DNA from: an uncultured Kordia sp.
GTDB lineage: Bacteria; Bacteroidota; Bacteroidia; Flavobacteriales; Flavobacteriaceae
Length of the DNA: 64,000 nucleotides
Assembly: GCF_947496985.1 (NCBI RefSeq)
Contig: NZ_CANMEZ010000005.1
Span: 338,470-402,469 of the forward strand
Reading direction: 5' to 3'
The position numbers and the translations under genes were made by a program. Below are positions 28,549 through 37,540 of this stretch, piece by piece (position 1 is the stretch's first letter; the number at the start of each line of letters is the position of its first letter). Below the pieces are notes generated by a model. The model saw only the letters and a list, made by a program, of their open reading frames with translations, did not search any database and was not told the DNA's origin.

Positions 28549-28600
28549 TCCTAAAGACGACATTTTGAAATCAAACATAAACATACAAAGCAAGCAATTT

Positions 28601-30361
28601 ATGCGAAACCAAATATTAAAATCAAGTTTTATTCTAGCGATATTCTTTATGGCTAATTTGGCGAATGCTCAGAAAACAGAAGACGAAAAAGAGAAGGAGA
28701 AGGAAAAAAACATCGGAACGGAAGTTGTAAACGTAGTACGATCGTATACACCTACAATTTCGGATGCTTTCAAAATAAAACAAACACCTTCATTAAACGA
28801 TAAAGAAACAAACAAAAAGAAGGAAATTAAATATTCTATTTTTTCGTTTCCAGTAGCGTCAACATTTACGCCTGCAAAAGGAAAAGCAGAAGGGTTGAAG
28901 AAAGCAAAAAAAGTAAAACTATACAATACGTATCTATCACTTGGTTTAGGAAATTACAATACAGCTGCACTTGATTTTTACACAAGTAGAGCGATTAGTA
29001 GAGACGAAACATTTGACATCTCTTTAAATCATCATTCTTCGCAAGGCGGAATTGACAATGTACAATTAGATGATAAATTCTTTGATACAAAACTAGACTT
29101 AGCATATATCAATCGTGGACGTGATTTATCATGGAAAGGAAAATTAGGATATCAACATCAGGTTTATAATTGGTATGGATTGCCAGAAGGTTTCTTAACG
29201 CCTGATCAAATAGGAACAATAAGTGAACAACAAACATATCATAACGTGTATGTTGGTGCGGATGTAAAAATGGAAGACTCGTTTTTTAATGGAGGAACTG
29301 TATTATACAGAAGAATGTTTGATGCGTTTAGTTCAGGAGAAAATAGATTAATACTTCAGCCTGAATTTGAAGTAGCAATTGCTGGTGAATTGATCAAAAC
29401 AGTTGTAGATATAGACTATGTTGGGGGAACGTTCAAAAACAATATCGTAGGTACAGGTGGAATTGATTATAGTAATTTAAAAGCTGGAATCTCACCAAGT
29501 TTAGTGATTCTTAGAGATGACCTAACGGTAAACTTTGGAGCAGGAATTTATTATGGTTTAGATGCTGAAAACAGTAAAAATGATATTTACATCTACCCAA
29601 GAATTACAGCGCAATACAAATTAAGTGGTGATAATGTAATCGCTTACGCAGGAATAGAAGGTGATTTAAAACAAAATTCATATTACGACTTTGTACAAGA
29701 AAATAACTTTGTGTCACCAACGTTAGCAATTGCTCCAACTGATCAGCAATATAATGGATATTTAGGAATCAAAGGAAAGCTAACATCAAGTGTGAGTTAT
29801 AATGCACGCGCTTCATATATTGCTGAAAACGGAAAAGCATTGTTTCAAGTAAATGAATTCAATCCTTCTGCAACTTCAGATAATGGATATACCTACGGAA
29901 ATTCATTCAATGTGCTATATGACGATGTAAATACAATATCAGTATTTGGAGAAGTAAACGTAGATATTACAAGTAACTTTAAATTTGGAGCAAAAGCAGA
30001 ATACTTCAATTATAGCATGGACCAACAAGCAGAAGCTTGGAACTTGCCAGAATTGGAAGCTTCTATCTTTGCAGATTATCAAATCACTGAAAACTGGTTT
30101 GCTGGTGCAAATATTTTCTTCATTGGAGAACGCAAAGATTTAGTAACGAGTGCAGGTGGAATTATTGCGCCAACATCAACAATTGTTACATTAGATAGCT
30201 TTATTGATGTGAACGCACATTTAGGATATCGTTTCAATGATAGGTTAACGGCGTTTGTAAAAGCAAACAATATTGCCAATCAAGATTACCAACGTTGGGT
30301 AAATTTCCCAGTGCAGCAATTTCAAATCATGGCAGGAGCAACATATAAGTTTGACTTCTAA
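28601..30361 (+). CDS. Outer-membrane beta-barrel protein, TonB-receptor-like without clear plug
   Basis: A 586-residue protein from ATG 28601, chosen because the signal peptide RNQILKSSFILAIFFMANLANAQ begins there; the frame could extend to 28535. After an unusual E/K-rich stretch (residues about 25-36) comes VVNVVRSYTPTISDAFKIKQ, then alternating beta strands to a C-terminal aromatic end (GATYKFDF), typical of outer-membrane barrels of the TonB-receptor type. The classical plug domain is not evident, so transport is uncertain. It lies 52 bases behind the TPR gene. Confidence 0.8.
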   Translation: MRNQILKSSFILAIFFMANLANAQKTEDEKEKEKEKNIGTEVVNVVRSYTPTISDAFKIKQTPSLNDKETNKKKEIKYSIFSFPVASTFTPAKGKAEGLKKAKKVKLYNTYLSLGLGNYNTAALDFYTSRAISRDETFDISLNHHSSQGGIDNVQLDDKFFDTKLDLAYINRGRDLSWKGKLGYQHQVYNWYGLPEGFLTPDQIGTISEQQTYHNVYVGADVKMEDSFFNGGTVLYRRMFDAFSSGENRLILQPEFEVAIAGELIKTVVDIDYVGGTFKNNIVGTGGIDYSNLKAGISPSLVILRDDLTVNFGAGIYYGLDAENSKNDIYIYPRITAQYKLSGDNVIAYAGIEGDLKQNSYYDFVQENNFVSPTLAIAPTDQQYNGYLGIKGKLTSSVSYNARASYIAENGKALFQVNEFNPSATSDNGYTYGNSFNVLYDDVNTISVFGEVNVDITSNFKFGAKAEYFNYSMDQQAEAWNLPELEASIFADYQITENWFAGANIFFIGERKDLVTSAGGIIAPTSTIVTLDSFIDVNAHLGYRFNDRLTAFVKANNIANQDYQRWVNFPVQQFQIMAGATYKFDF

Positions 30362-30382
30362 AAGATAAAATAGAGTATAAAT

Positions 30383-30416
30383 AAAAGCGTTCAATTCACA
30401 TTGGACGCTTTTTTTG
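30383..30416 (+). terminator. Rho-independent terminator after the barrel gene
   Basis: A 12-bp stem (aaaagcgttcaa / ttggacgctttt, one wobble) with a T run, 21 bases after the stop. Confidence 0.78.
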
Positions 30417-30582
30417 TGAATTTTATTCAATCAAACTCAAAACATCTACGAACAATTTTAAAAAATTGTATTTTTAATTCCTTAAAAAGTCTCTTCGAGT
30501 GATTTTCGCAAAGAAATAAAGAAAGTTATATCGAGAAGTGCTAGAAATACGTTTTAATTTTCAAACACCAAATCAACTCAAA

Positions 30583-32208
30583 ATGCATAAACTAACCATT
30601 TTCATTGCAATCACATTGCTGTTCACATCTTGTACGGAAAAAGAACAAGTAGATATGATTGTTACCAACGCAAAAATTTATACAGTAGATTCAGAATTTT
30701 CAAAAGCTGAAGCATTTGCAATAAAAGATGGAAGATTTATTGCTGTTGGAGATAAAAGTGAAATCTTAGAAAAATACAAAGCAGCAGAAACGATAGATGT
30801 AAATGGAAGAACTGTTTTTCCAGGATTTATAGATGCGCATTGTCATTTTTATGGTTTAGGAATGAACATGCAAAGTGTAAATTTAGTAGGAACAAAAAGT
30901 TACAAAGAAGTACTTGCAAAAGTTGTAGCGTTTCAAAAAGAAAAAAAAGTATCATTTATAACAGGACGTGGTTGGGATCAAAATGATTGGGAAGTACAAG
31001 AATTTCCAACAAAAGATAAATTAGATGAGTTGTTTCCAGATACACCAGTTGCATTAACGCGTGTAGATGGACATGCATATTTGGTAAATCAGAAAGCATT
31101 GGATTTGGCAGGAATAAATCCTGAAACAAAAATAGCTGGTGGCGAAATACAATTGAAAGATGGAAAGTTAACAGGGATTTTAGTAGACAATCCAATGGAT
31201 CTAATTGATAAAATCATTCCAAAGCCATCTAAAAAGCAACAAATTGAAGCTTTAAAAGACGCAGAAAAGGCATGTTTTGATTATGGTCTAACAACCGTTA
31301 ATGATGCTGGATTGGACAAAAGCGTCATCAATTTAATTGATAGTTTGCAGAAAGCAGGCGCGTTACGCATGCGTATGTATGCAATGATTAGCAATACACC
31401 CGAAAACGTAGCACATTACATTAACAAAGAACCGTACAAAACGGATTATTTAAACGTCGGATCATTCAAAGTATATGGAGATGGCGCATTAGGTTCGCGT
31501 GGAGCTGTTTTAAAAGATTCATATACAGACAAGGAAAATCATTTTGGTGCAATGGTTATAAGTCCAGAAGAATTGTCAAAACTAGCAGCACGAATTGCTA
31601 AGACGAAATACCAAATGAATACACATGCTATTGGCGATTCGGCAAATTATCAAGTGCTAAAAACCTATGCAAACGTACTTAAAGGGCAAATAGACCGTCG
31701 CTGGAAAGTAGAACACGCACAAGTAATTGATGAAACCGATTTTGTACAATTTGAAAACAAAAACATCATTCCGTCAGTACAACCTACGCACGCTACAAGT
31801 GATATGTATTGGGCAGGCGATCGTTTGGGAGAAAAACGTTTAAAAGATGCGTACGCATATAAAAAACTATTAGATATTTCAGGTCAAGTTGCTTTAGGAA
31901 CGGACTTTCCAGTAGAAGATGTAAGTACGTTTAAAACATTTTATGCGGCTGTAGCCAGAAAAGACTCAGATAACTATCCAAAAGATGGTTTCCAAAAAGA
32001 GAATGCCTTATCTCGCGAAGAAACACTAAAAGGGATGACCATTTGGGCAGCATATAGCAATTTTGAAGAAAACGAAAAGGGGAGTATTGAAGTTGGGAAA
32101 TTTGCAGACTTTATCATTTTAGACAAAAACATCATGGAAATTCCAGAAAACGAAATTCTAAAAACAACGGTTCAATCTACATATGTAGCTGGGAAAAAAG
32201 TAAAATAG
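30583..32208 (+). CDS. Amidohydrolase (YtcJ-like) lipoprotein
   Basis: A 541-residue metal-dependent hydrolase. ATG 30583 is chosen because it starts a lipoprotein signal (HKLTIFIAITLLFTSC, Cys17); an upstream GTG at 30538 would bury it. Motifs: VFPGFIDAHCHFYGLGM (HxH metal ligands), TTVNDAG, MNTHAIGDS (His), KVEHAQVI (His), LGTDFPVEDVSTF (Asp) and KFADFIILDKNI. YtcJ-like enzymes belong to the amidohydrolase superfamily near N-substituted formamide deformylase; the substrate is unknown. It is likely tethered to the inner or outer membrane. Confidence 0.88.
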   Translation: MHKLTIFIAITLLFTSCTEKEQVDMIVTNAKIYTVDSEFSKAEAFAIKDGRFIAVGDKSEILEKYKAAETIDVNGRTVFPGFIDAHCHFYGLGMNMQSVNLVGTKSYKEVLAKVVAFQKEKKVSFITGRGWDQNDWEVQEFPTKDKLDELFPDTPVALTRVDGHAYLVNQKALDLAGINPETKIAGGEIQLKDGKLTGILVDNPMDLIDKIIPKPSKKQQIEALKDAEKACFDYGLTTVNDAGLDKSVINLIDSLQKAGALRMRMYAMISNTPENVAHYINKEPYKTDYLNVGSFKVYGDGALGSRGAVLKDSYTDKENHFGAMVISPEELSKLAARIAKTKYQMNTHAIGDSANYQVLKTYANVLKGQIDRRWKVEHAQVIDETDFVQFENKNIIPSVQPTHATSDMYWAGDRLGEKRLKDAYAYKKLLDISGQVALGTDFPVEDVSTFKTFYAAVARKDSDNYPKDGFQKENALSREETLKGMTIWAAYSNFEENEKGSIEVGKFADFIILDKNIMEIPENEILKTTVQSTYVAGKKVK

Positions 32209-32237
32209 ATTATTTTCAAAATCACAGCAATTCAAAA

Positions 32238-33062
32238 TTATAAAATCCAATACTCAGCTATTTGAAATGCGCAATATATAATAGTTATATAGGTAGCTAT
32301 AAATGCCCAGAAAAAAGAGTTGAGTCCCATAACTAATGCATTCATCAAATGAAAAGCAAATCCCCATCCTAAAAATACGATCATTCCAGGATATCCAGTA
32401 ATTAAAACCAACGGAAAAGTGCACTCAATAACTACGGTAGACCATGTTAATAATTTAGTCATTGGTGCATTATCTTTTAATACGGAAGCGATAGGTTTAG
32501 AACCGTATGTTGAAGTATTAAATATTAAAAAAACGGCATTCGGTTTGGTTGTCCATTTTTCACCTTTAGCTTTATAAAAACCTGCTGTGAAATACGATAA
32601 AATTGCTTGTAAGCAAATAAACCAAATTCCTGCATTAGCTATCATGTAGTTGCTCGGGTCAATACTATAAATAAACAACGTAACTAAAATAATAGACGAC
32701 ATTTGATCGGAACCATCTTGCCCATAAATACTTCTATAATTTATTAACAATGTCGTGATTATGATGATAGCGATCAGGAGAGTTTCAAGCGTGTTTCCTA
32801 ATATAAAAGTTAATAGGACAGCAATAACCTGAACAGATAGTATACCTAGAAAATTAGGATATTTTAAAAAGAAACTTAAAAAATCATGAATTCCTTTGTG
32901 TTGCGATGTCTTCGTAGAAGAAATAATTTTCCAACTAAAAAGAGCATCATCTTTATACGTTTTCCAATTGTATAATAACTCTAAAGATGAGATTAAAATT
33001 CCAATAAGTGCAACGTATTTAACGCACAAATACACAAAAGTGATATCCGTAAACTGCTCCAT
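32238..33062 (-). CDS. HTTM-domain polytopic membrane protein (SdpB/VKGC-like)
   Basis: A 274-residue integral membrane protein with about seven hydrophobic helices. Features of the HTTM domain (shared by vitamin K gamma-carboxylase and SdpB) include INYRSIYGQDGSDQMSSIIL, SNYMIANAGIWFICLQAILSYFTAGFYKAKGEKW and EGCTF-like VVIECTFPLVLI. SdpB helps mature the SdpC killing factor in Bacillus together with SdpA. Here an SdpA-like partner and an unknown third protein are encoded directly upstream, 3 bases apart each, so the three form an operon. Whether any peptide is processed is unknown. Confidence 0.75.
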   Translation of the reverse strand: MEQFTDITFVYLCVKYVALIGILISSLELLYNWKTYKDDALFSWKIISSTKTSQHKGIHDFLSFFLKYPNFLGILSVQVIAVLLTFILGNTLETLLIAIIIITTLLINYRSIYGQDGSDQMSSIILVTLFIYSIDPSNYMIANAGIWFICLQAILSYFTAGFYKAKGEKWTTKPNAVFLIFNTSTYGSKPIASVLKDNAPMTKLLTWSTVVIECTFPLVLITGYPGMIVFLGWGFAFHLMNALVMGLNSFFWAFIATYITIIYCAFQIAEYWIL

Positions 33063-33065
33063 AAT

Positions 33066-33584
33066 TTAAATCTTATGAAATTCTGACCTGAAAATTACTA
33101 CAGGTTTACTTTCTGTAAAGTGTCCGTAAGATTCCATGATGATAAATTGTGTAGCTGTAGCTGAATTTTCTCTTGGAATAGAAGCAATAAAATTTAACAA
33201 AGCAATATAAGGAAGCGTTGTTTTATATTCATTATCCTTCATATCCTTTGATAAAGTGATCAAGGAAGATACTGCATCCGACAATACTTTTTTAGTTCTT
33301 TTTTTAGGATTCCATAGAGCTCCAATAAGCGATCTGTTGCTACTGAGTTTATATTCTTTCCAATAACTGCCAGTACTAGAATTGACCTTGTCTCTATATA
33401 ACAAATGATAATCTGTTGTGCCTGGATTGGGCGCAAAAAATGACCAAAATGGAATTAAAGAGAAAAGGTCTAACTGTCTTAAAAAAGTGCTAATTTTAGT
33501 TTTATTAAATTGACAAAATATAGAGATGAGTAACCAAACACCAAAAAATGTAAGTATACTAAAAGTATATATTTGAGATGTCAT
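33066..33584 (-). CDS. SdpA-like partner of HTTM protein
   Basis: A 172-residue protein. One N-terminal transmembrane helix (about 4-26) is followed by the hallmark WSFFAPNPGTTDYHLLYRD (residues 47-65), seen in proteins encoded beside HTTM membrane proteins and similar to SdpA. The rest is alpha/beta with conserved-looking ENSATATQFIIMESYGHF. In Sdp systems SdpA is a peripheral partner needed for toxin maturation. Stop and start of neighbours are 3 bases away on both sides. Confidence 0.7.
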   Translation of the reverse strand: MTSQIYTFSILTFFGVWLLISIFCQFNKTKISTFLRQLDLFSLIPFWSFFAPNPGTTDYHLLYRDKVNSSTGSYWKEYKLSSNRSLIGALWNPKKRTKKVLSDAVSSLITLSKDMKDNEYKTTLPYIALLNFIASIPRENSATATQFIIMESYGHFTESKPVVIFRSEFHKI

Positions 33585-33587
33585 TCA

Positions 33588-34490
33588 TTACGATTTTAGA
33601 AGTTTATTTCTCAAATTAAGTAATTCGCTAACCGAAGCTTCTGAGTCCGTACTGTGCAACATGGAAACCTCTTTTTTAGAAACCTTATTTTGAGCATCTT
33701 TTGCAACATTTCTTAATCGTAAAAGTGCTTCCTCGCCACCATCACCACCAACACCTTGTCCAACTCCTTCAGTAAGTTCAGCTGTGTCAACAGCAGTTTT
33801 TGCTGTAACATTAGTTGCTCTAGCAGTTTCTTTAGCTGTTTCCGCTGCTGTGTGTACGATATTTTTAAAGAAACTAGCTTGAGGACTAAAATTTACCGTG
33901 ACAGAATTGTCATGTGTAGGGCATTCTACTAAAGCAGCAAGTTCAATAGCTGAAAGTTGCGGAGGAAAAACACCAATGACAGCTGTGTAGTTTGTTTCAT
34001 TAGCTTCTTTTGAAAGGATAGTTGTAGTAAGTTTTTCCAAATTAATATTTCCACCGTAAAAATCAATAGCAATAAAATTAAATCCAAGTTGTGGATCTAA
34101 AATCATATCAGTTAGAATCATTTCATTTTCGTAAGAAATAGAAAAAACAGACGAAACATCATTTTCAAGAATGCTATTTTCTTTTCCTTCTTGTGTTGCT
34201 ATTTTATTTGAAAGTGTTTCAAAAACAGTAATCATATCACTATCACGTTTATAATGCAACGCATTCGTAAAATTATTTACTAAGTTTTCATCTTTTGTAA
34301 CAAGCGCAACCATTGTACCTCTTTTAATCATTTTCAAACAGTCTTGGTCTTCCACTTTAACAACATTCGTAGGTAAAGCATCTTTTTTCCAAGAGGTGAA
34401 GCTACCTGTAATGTTTAAATAATCATTCATAAAAAGATGTCTTTCTCGAAGTGATTCAGCAATGTTTTTAATACTAATTGAAGTTTCCAT
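33588..34490 (-). CDS. Unknown protein heading the SdpA/HTTM operon
   Basis: A 300-residue protein of no recognised family. ATG 34490 is preferred over an upstream TTG at 34508. No signal peptide. Residues about 1-215 look like a folded alpha/beta domain (MVALVTKDENLVNNF, FNFIAIDFYGGNINLEKL, YTAVIGVFPPQLSAIELAALVEC). Then follows an Ala/Thr/Glu-rich amphipathic segment (HTAAETAKETARATNVTAKT), a Gly-rich GVGQGVGGDGG and a charged coiled C-terminus. It occupies the place of the Sdp substrate gene but has no secretion signal, so it is either an unusual substrate or an accessory protein. Confidence 0.65.
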   Translation of the reverse strand: METSISIKNIAESLRERHLFMNDYLNITGSFTSWKKDALPTNVVKVEDQDCLKMIKRGTMVALVTKDENLVNNFTNALHYKRDSDMITVFETLSNKIATQEGKENSILENDVSSVFSISYENEMILTDMILDPQLGFNFIAIDFYGGNINLEKLTTTILSKEANETNYTAVIGVFPPQLSAIELAALVECPTHDNSVTVNFSPQASFFKNIVHTAAETAKETARATNVTAKTAVDTAELTEGVGQGVGGDGGEEALLRLRNVAKDAQNKVSKKEVSMLHSTDSEASVSELLNLRNKLLKS

Positions 34491-34623
34491 AAATGTTTGG
34501 TTAATCAAATTAAATTAATAGAATAGGGTTTAACTTGGTAGGGATTCTATAAATATAACACTTTGTATGTTAATAATTAACAATAGAAAGTACTTTTAGT
34601 ATTCAGAAGTTCAATATATAGAA

Positions 34624-34658
34624 CAAAAAAAACTCAGAAGTCTTACGACCTCTGAGTT
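34624..34658 (-). terminator. Rho-independent terminator after the DUF2911 gene
   Basis: Hairpin aactcaga...tctgagtt with a 12-base arm (one mismatch) whose minus-strand reading ends in a T run; it lies 38 bases past the stop of the minus-strand gene. Confidence 0.75.
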
Positions 34659-34695
34659 CTTCAAATAACCAATAATAACAATAAATAAAGAATAA

Positions 34696-35235
34696 TTAAA
34701 AACTAAACGGTACAGCAACGCTGATATTGTCCCATGCTAATACCATGTTGGTACCATCAGTTTCTTTTTTGAATGCAATTGAAAAATATTCAACTGTATC
34801 AATATTTTTAACAGGAACATCTAATCGGGCAACGTCTTTATCTTCGTCATAATAATAAGAACCCCAAATGTCCGTGTCTGAATTTAAAATAATTGTCCAA
34901 GATTTTTTTCCAGGAATCGTAAATAATGAATACGTTCCAGCCTTGATTTCTTTTTCGCCTAATTTTACATCTTGAAAAAACGTAACCTCAGTAGCTTCAT
35001 TTGCGCCAGTTCTCCATACTTTACTATACGGAACTAAATTTCCAAAAATAGATCTTCCTTTCTTTTGAGGTCTTCCATAGACAACCTTAATCACAGGAGG
35101 CGCATTTCTTTTTGCTTTAAAATAACTAATATCATGAGGGCTTTTGTCAATATCGCTAAATTTTTGAGCAGAAGCATCAACACTACAAAGTAGTAGTGCA
35201 ATAAAAAAAACGGTAGCTAAAAAGCTTTTTTTCAT
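34696..35235 (-). CDS. DUF2911 secreted protein
   Basis: A 179-residue protein with signal peptide (KKSFLATVFFIALLLCSVDASAQ). The DUF2911 pattern is clear: VKVVYGRPQKKGRSIFGNLVPYSKVWRTGANEATEVTF-like text, GEKEIKAGTYSLFTIPGKKSWTIILN and FSIAFKKETDGTNMVLAWDN. Function unknown; found widely in Bacteroidota as a secreted or periplasmic beta protein. Single-gene unit with its own terminator. Confidence 0.88.
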   Translation of the reverse strand: MKKSFLATVFFIALLLCSVDASAQKFSDIDKSPHDISYFKAKRNAPPVIKVVYGRPQKKGRSIFGNLVPYSKVWRTGANEATEVTFFQDVKLGEKEIKAGTYSLFTIPGKKSWTIILNSDTDIWGSYYYDEDKDVARLDVPVKNIDTVEYFSIAFKKETDGTNMVLAWDNISVAVPFSF

Positions 35236-35432
35236 GATGAATTATTTATGATATAAAACTACTAAAACTTATTCTTAGAATAATGTTAAACTTTTACTAG
35301 AGATGTTAAAATTCTGCTGATCTTCAAAAACTATCATGTAAACATATATATTATCTTAATAAGTACGGTGAAGCCATACAGACCTTTCATGGAAATGCAA
35401 TAAGTTTAAGTAATAATTTAAAAACCAATCTC

Positions 35433-35588
35433 ATGAAAAAAAGAAAACAAATTCAACGCTTACAATTCAAAAGAAACACTATTGTAAATCTTTTCAATAG
35501 AAAGAATATCAAAGGAGGATTTAAAGACTTTACAGGAGATTCTTGCTTTGAAGTCTGTAATACGGATCTGAGAAACTGTACTTGGTGA
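35433..35588 (+). CDS. Very short leader peptide, lanthipeptide-type
   Basis: A 51-residue product. It starts KKRKQIQRLQFKRNTIVNLF and reaches KGG at residues 27-29: the L-x-F-x-x-x-x-I-x-x-L leader pattern plus GG. The core of 22 residues (FKDFTGDSCFEVCNTDLRNC plus TW) has three cysteines and three threonines. It stands alone between a DUF2911 gene and asnB; no modification genes are adjacent. A short orphan precursor is the likely reading, although chance is harder to exclude for so short a gene. Confidence 0.62.
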   Translation: MKKRKQIQRLQFKRNTIVNLFNRKNIKGGFKDFTGDSCFEVCNTDLRNCTW

Positions 35589-35769
35589 GAATAATACATT
35601 ACATTTTTATAGTCTGTAAGTTTGTTCGTCTTTTTTAGGTTTAAAATTTTCAATTGACACTTAAATAATCTTTTTTAGTTTTAAATTATAACTATAAATA
35701 GTTGATATGTTTTTAAAATGAAAGTTTAAATTCATATTTGTAGTGTAATTATAATAAAAAGAAAAGATT

Positions 35770-37434
35770 ATGTGTGGAATTGTATGCGCTTTTGATCTAA
35801 AAGAAAAAACAGAAGTATTAAGACCTCAACTTTTAGAGATGTCGAAAAAAATCCGTCACCGTGGACCAGATTGGTCAGGAATATATAGTAATGAAAAAGC
35901 AATCCTAGCGCATGAGCGTTTAGCAATTGTAGATCCAGCTTCTGGAAAACAACCATTATTCAGTGAAGACAAACAATTAGTATTAGCCGCAAATGGCGAA
36001 ATATACAATCATAGAGAATTACGTAAGCAATTTAAAGATTCATATGTGTTTCAAACACAATCCGATTGTGAAGTAATTCTAGCATTATACAAAGAAAAAG
36101 GAAGTACATTTTTAGATGAATTAAATGGAATCTTCGGTTTTGCAGTGTACGATGTACAAGAAGATCGATATTTAGTTGCCCGAGATCATATGGGAATTAT
36201 TCCTTTATATATTGGTTGGGACAAAAACGGAACATTTTATGTAGCTTCTGAATTAAAAGCATTAGAAGGCGTTTGTAGTAAAATAGAAGTATTTCCTCCA
36301 GGATACTACTTAGATAGTAAAGAAGGAGAATTAAAAAAATGGTACCAACGTGATTGGATGGAATATGAAGCAGTAAAAGAAAACCAAACAAGTATTGACG
36401 AATTGCGTGAAGCATTAGAAGCTTCAATTCACAGACAATTAATGTCTGATGTTCCTTATGGAGTATTACTTTCAGGTGGATTAGATTCTTCTATAACATC
36501 TGCTGTCGCGAAAAAATATGCGCAAAAACGTATAGAGACAGACGATCAAAGTGAAGCTTGGTGGCCACAATTACATTCGTTCTCAATTGGGTTAGAAGGT
36601 TCTCCAGATTTGGCTGCAGCCCAAAAAGTCGCAGATCATATTGGAACTATTCATCACGAAGTAAAATTTACGATCCAAGAAGGATTGGATGCGATAAAAG
36701 ATGTAATTTATCACTTAGAAACCTATGATATTACGACAATTCGCGCTTCGACGCCTATGTATCTATTAGCAAGAGTCATCAAGTCTATGGGGATTAAAAT
36801 GGTACTTTCTGGAGAAGGAGCTGACGAAATTTTTGGAGGATATTTATACTTTCACAAAGCGCCAAGCGCAGAAGAATTACACAAAGAAACGGTTCGTAAG
36901 CTAGACAAGTTATATCAATACGATTGTTTACGTGCCAACAAATCCTTAGCTGCTTGGGGAATTGAAGGTCGTGTGCCTTTCTTAGATAAAGAGTTTATGG
37001 ATGTAGCCATGCGCATCAATCCAGAAGATAAAATGATCAACGGCAAACGTATGGAAAAGTGGGTATTGCGTAAAGCTTTCGAATCCTACTTACCAGAAAG
37101 CGTAGCTTGGAGACAAAAAGAACAATTTAGTGATGGAGTTGGGTACAGTTGGATTGACACCTTAAAAGAATTAGTAGAAAGCGAAGTATCTGATGAGCAA
37201 TTGGCAAATGCTAAGTATCGTTTTCCAATTCAAACACCAAGAGCCAAAGAAGAATACTATTACAGGACTATTTTTGAAGAACATTTCCCATCAGAAACTG
37301 CTTCATTAACGGTTCCATCGGTTCCTTCAGTAGCATGTAGTTCGGTAACAGCATTAGAATGGGATGAATCATTCAAAAACATGAACGATCCTTCAGGAAG
37401 AGCAGTAGCAAATGTTCACGAAGAAGCGTATTAA
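35770..37434 (+). CDS. asnB: Asparagine synthase B, glutamine-hydrolysing
   Basis: A 554-residue enzyme making asparagine from aspartate, glutamine and ATP. The N-terminal glutaminase starts MCGIV with the nucleophile Cys2 after Met removal, and shows RGPDWSG, ANGEIYNH and QSDCEVILALY. The synthetase part has the PP-loop LLSGGLDSS near residue 233-241, TYDITTIRASTPMYLLAR, LSGEGADEIFGGYLYFHKAP and EGRVPFLDKEFMD. Length equals that of E. coli AsnB. A perfect terminator follows. Confidence 0.96.
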   Translation: MCGIVCAFDLKEKTEVLRPQLLEMSKKIRHRGPDWSGIYSNEKAILAHERLAIVDPASGKQPLFSEDKQLVLAANGEIYNHRELRKQFKDSYVFQTQSDCEVILALYKEKGSTFLDELNGIFGFAVYDVQEDRYLVARDHMGIIPLYIGWDKNGTFYVASELKALEGVCSKIEVFPPGYYLDSKEGELKKWYQRDWMEYEAVKENQTSIDELREALEASIHRQLMSDVPYGVLLSGGLDSSITSAVAKKYAQKRIETDDQSEAWWPQLHSFSIGLEGSPDLAAAQKVADHIGTIHHEVKFTIQEGLDAIKDVIYHLETYDITTIRASTPMYLLARVIKSMGIKMVLSGEGADEIFGGYLYFHKAPSAEELHKETVRKLDKLYQYDCLRANKSLAAWGIEGRVPFLDKEFMDVAMRINPEDKMINGKRMEKWVLRKAFESYLPESVAWRQKEQFSDGVGYSWIDTLKELVESEVSDEQLANAKYRFPIQTPRAKEEYYYRTIFEEHFPSETASLTVPSVPSVACSSVTALEWDESFKNMNDPSGRAVANVHEEAY

Positions 37435-37469
37435 TTTGCACACACACTTTTATACATAATTACACTTTT

Positions 37470-37505
37470 AAAAAGCGTCATATTAAATCAATATGACGCT
37501 TTTTT
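37470..37505 (+). terminator. Rho-independent terminator after asnB
   Basis: Perfect 15-bp stem (aaaaagcgtcatatt / aatatgacgcttttt) with a 5-base loop and T run. Confidence 0.88.
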
Positions 37506-37540
37506 ATTTTCGAAATAAAGAAAACAACTATCTTTAAAAC

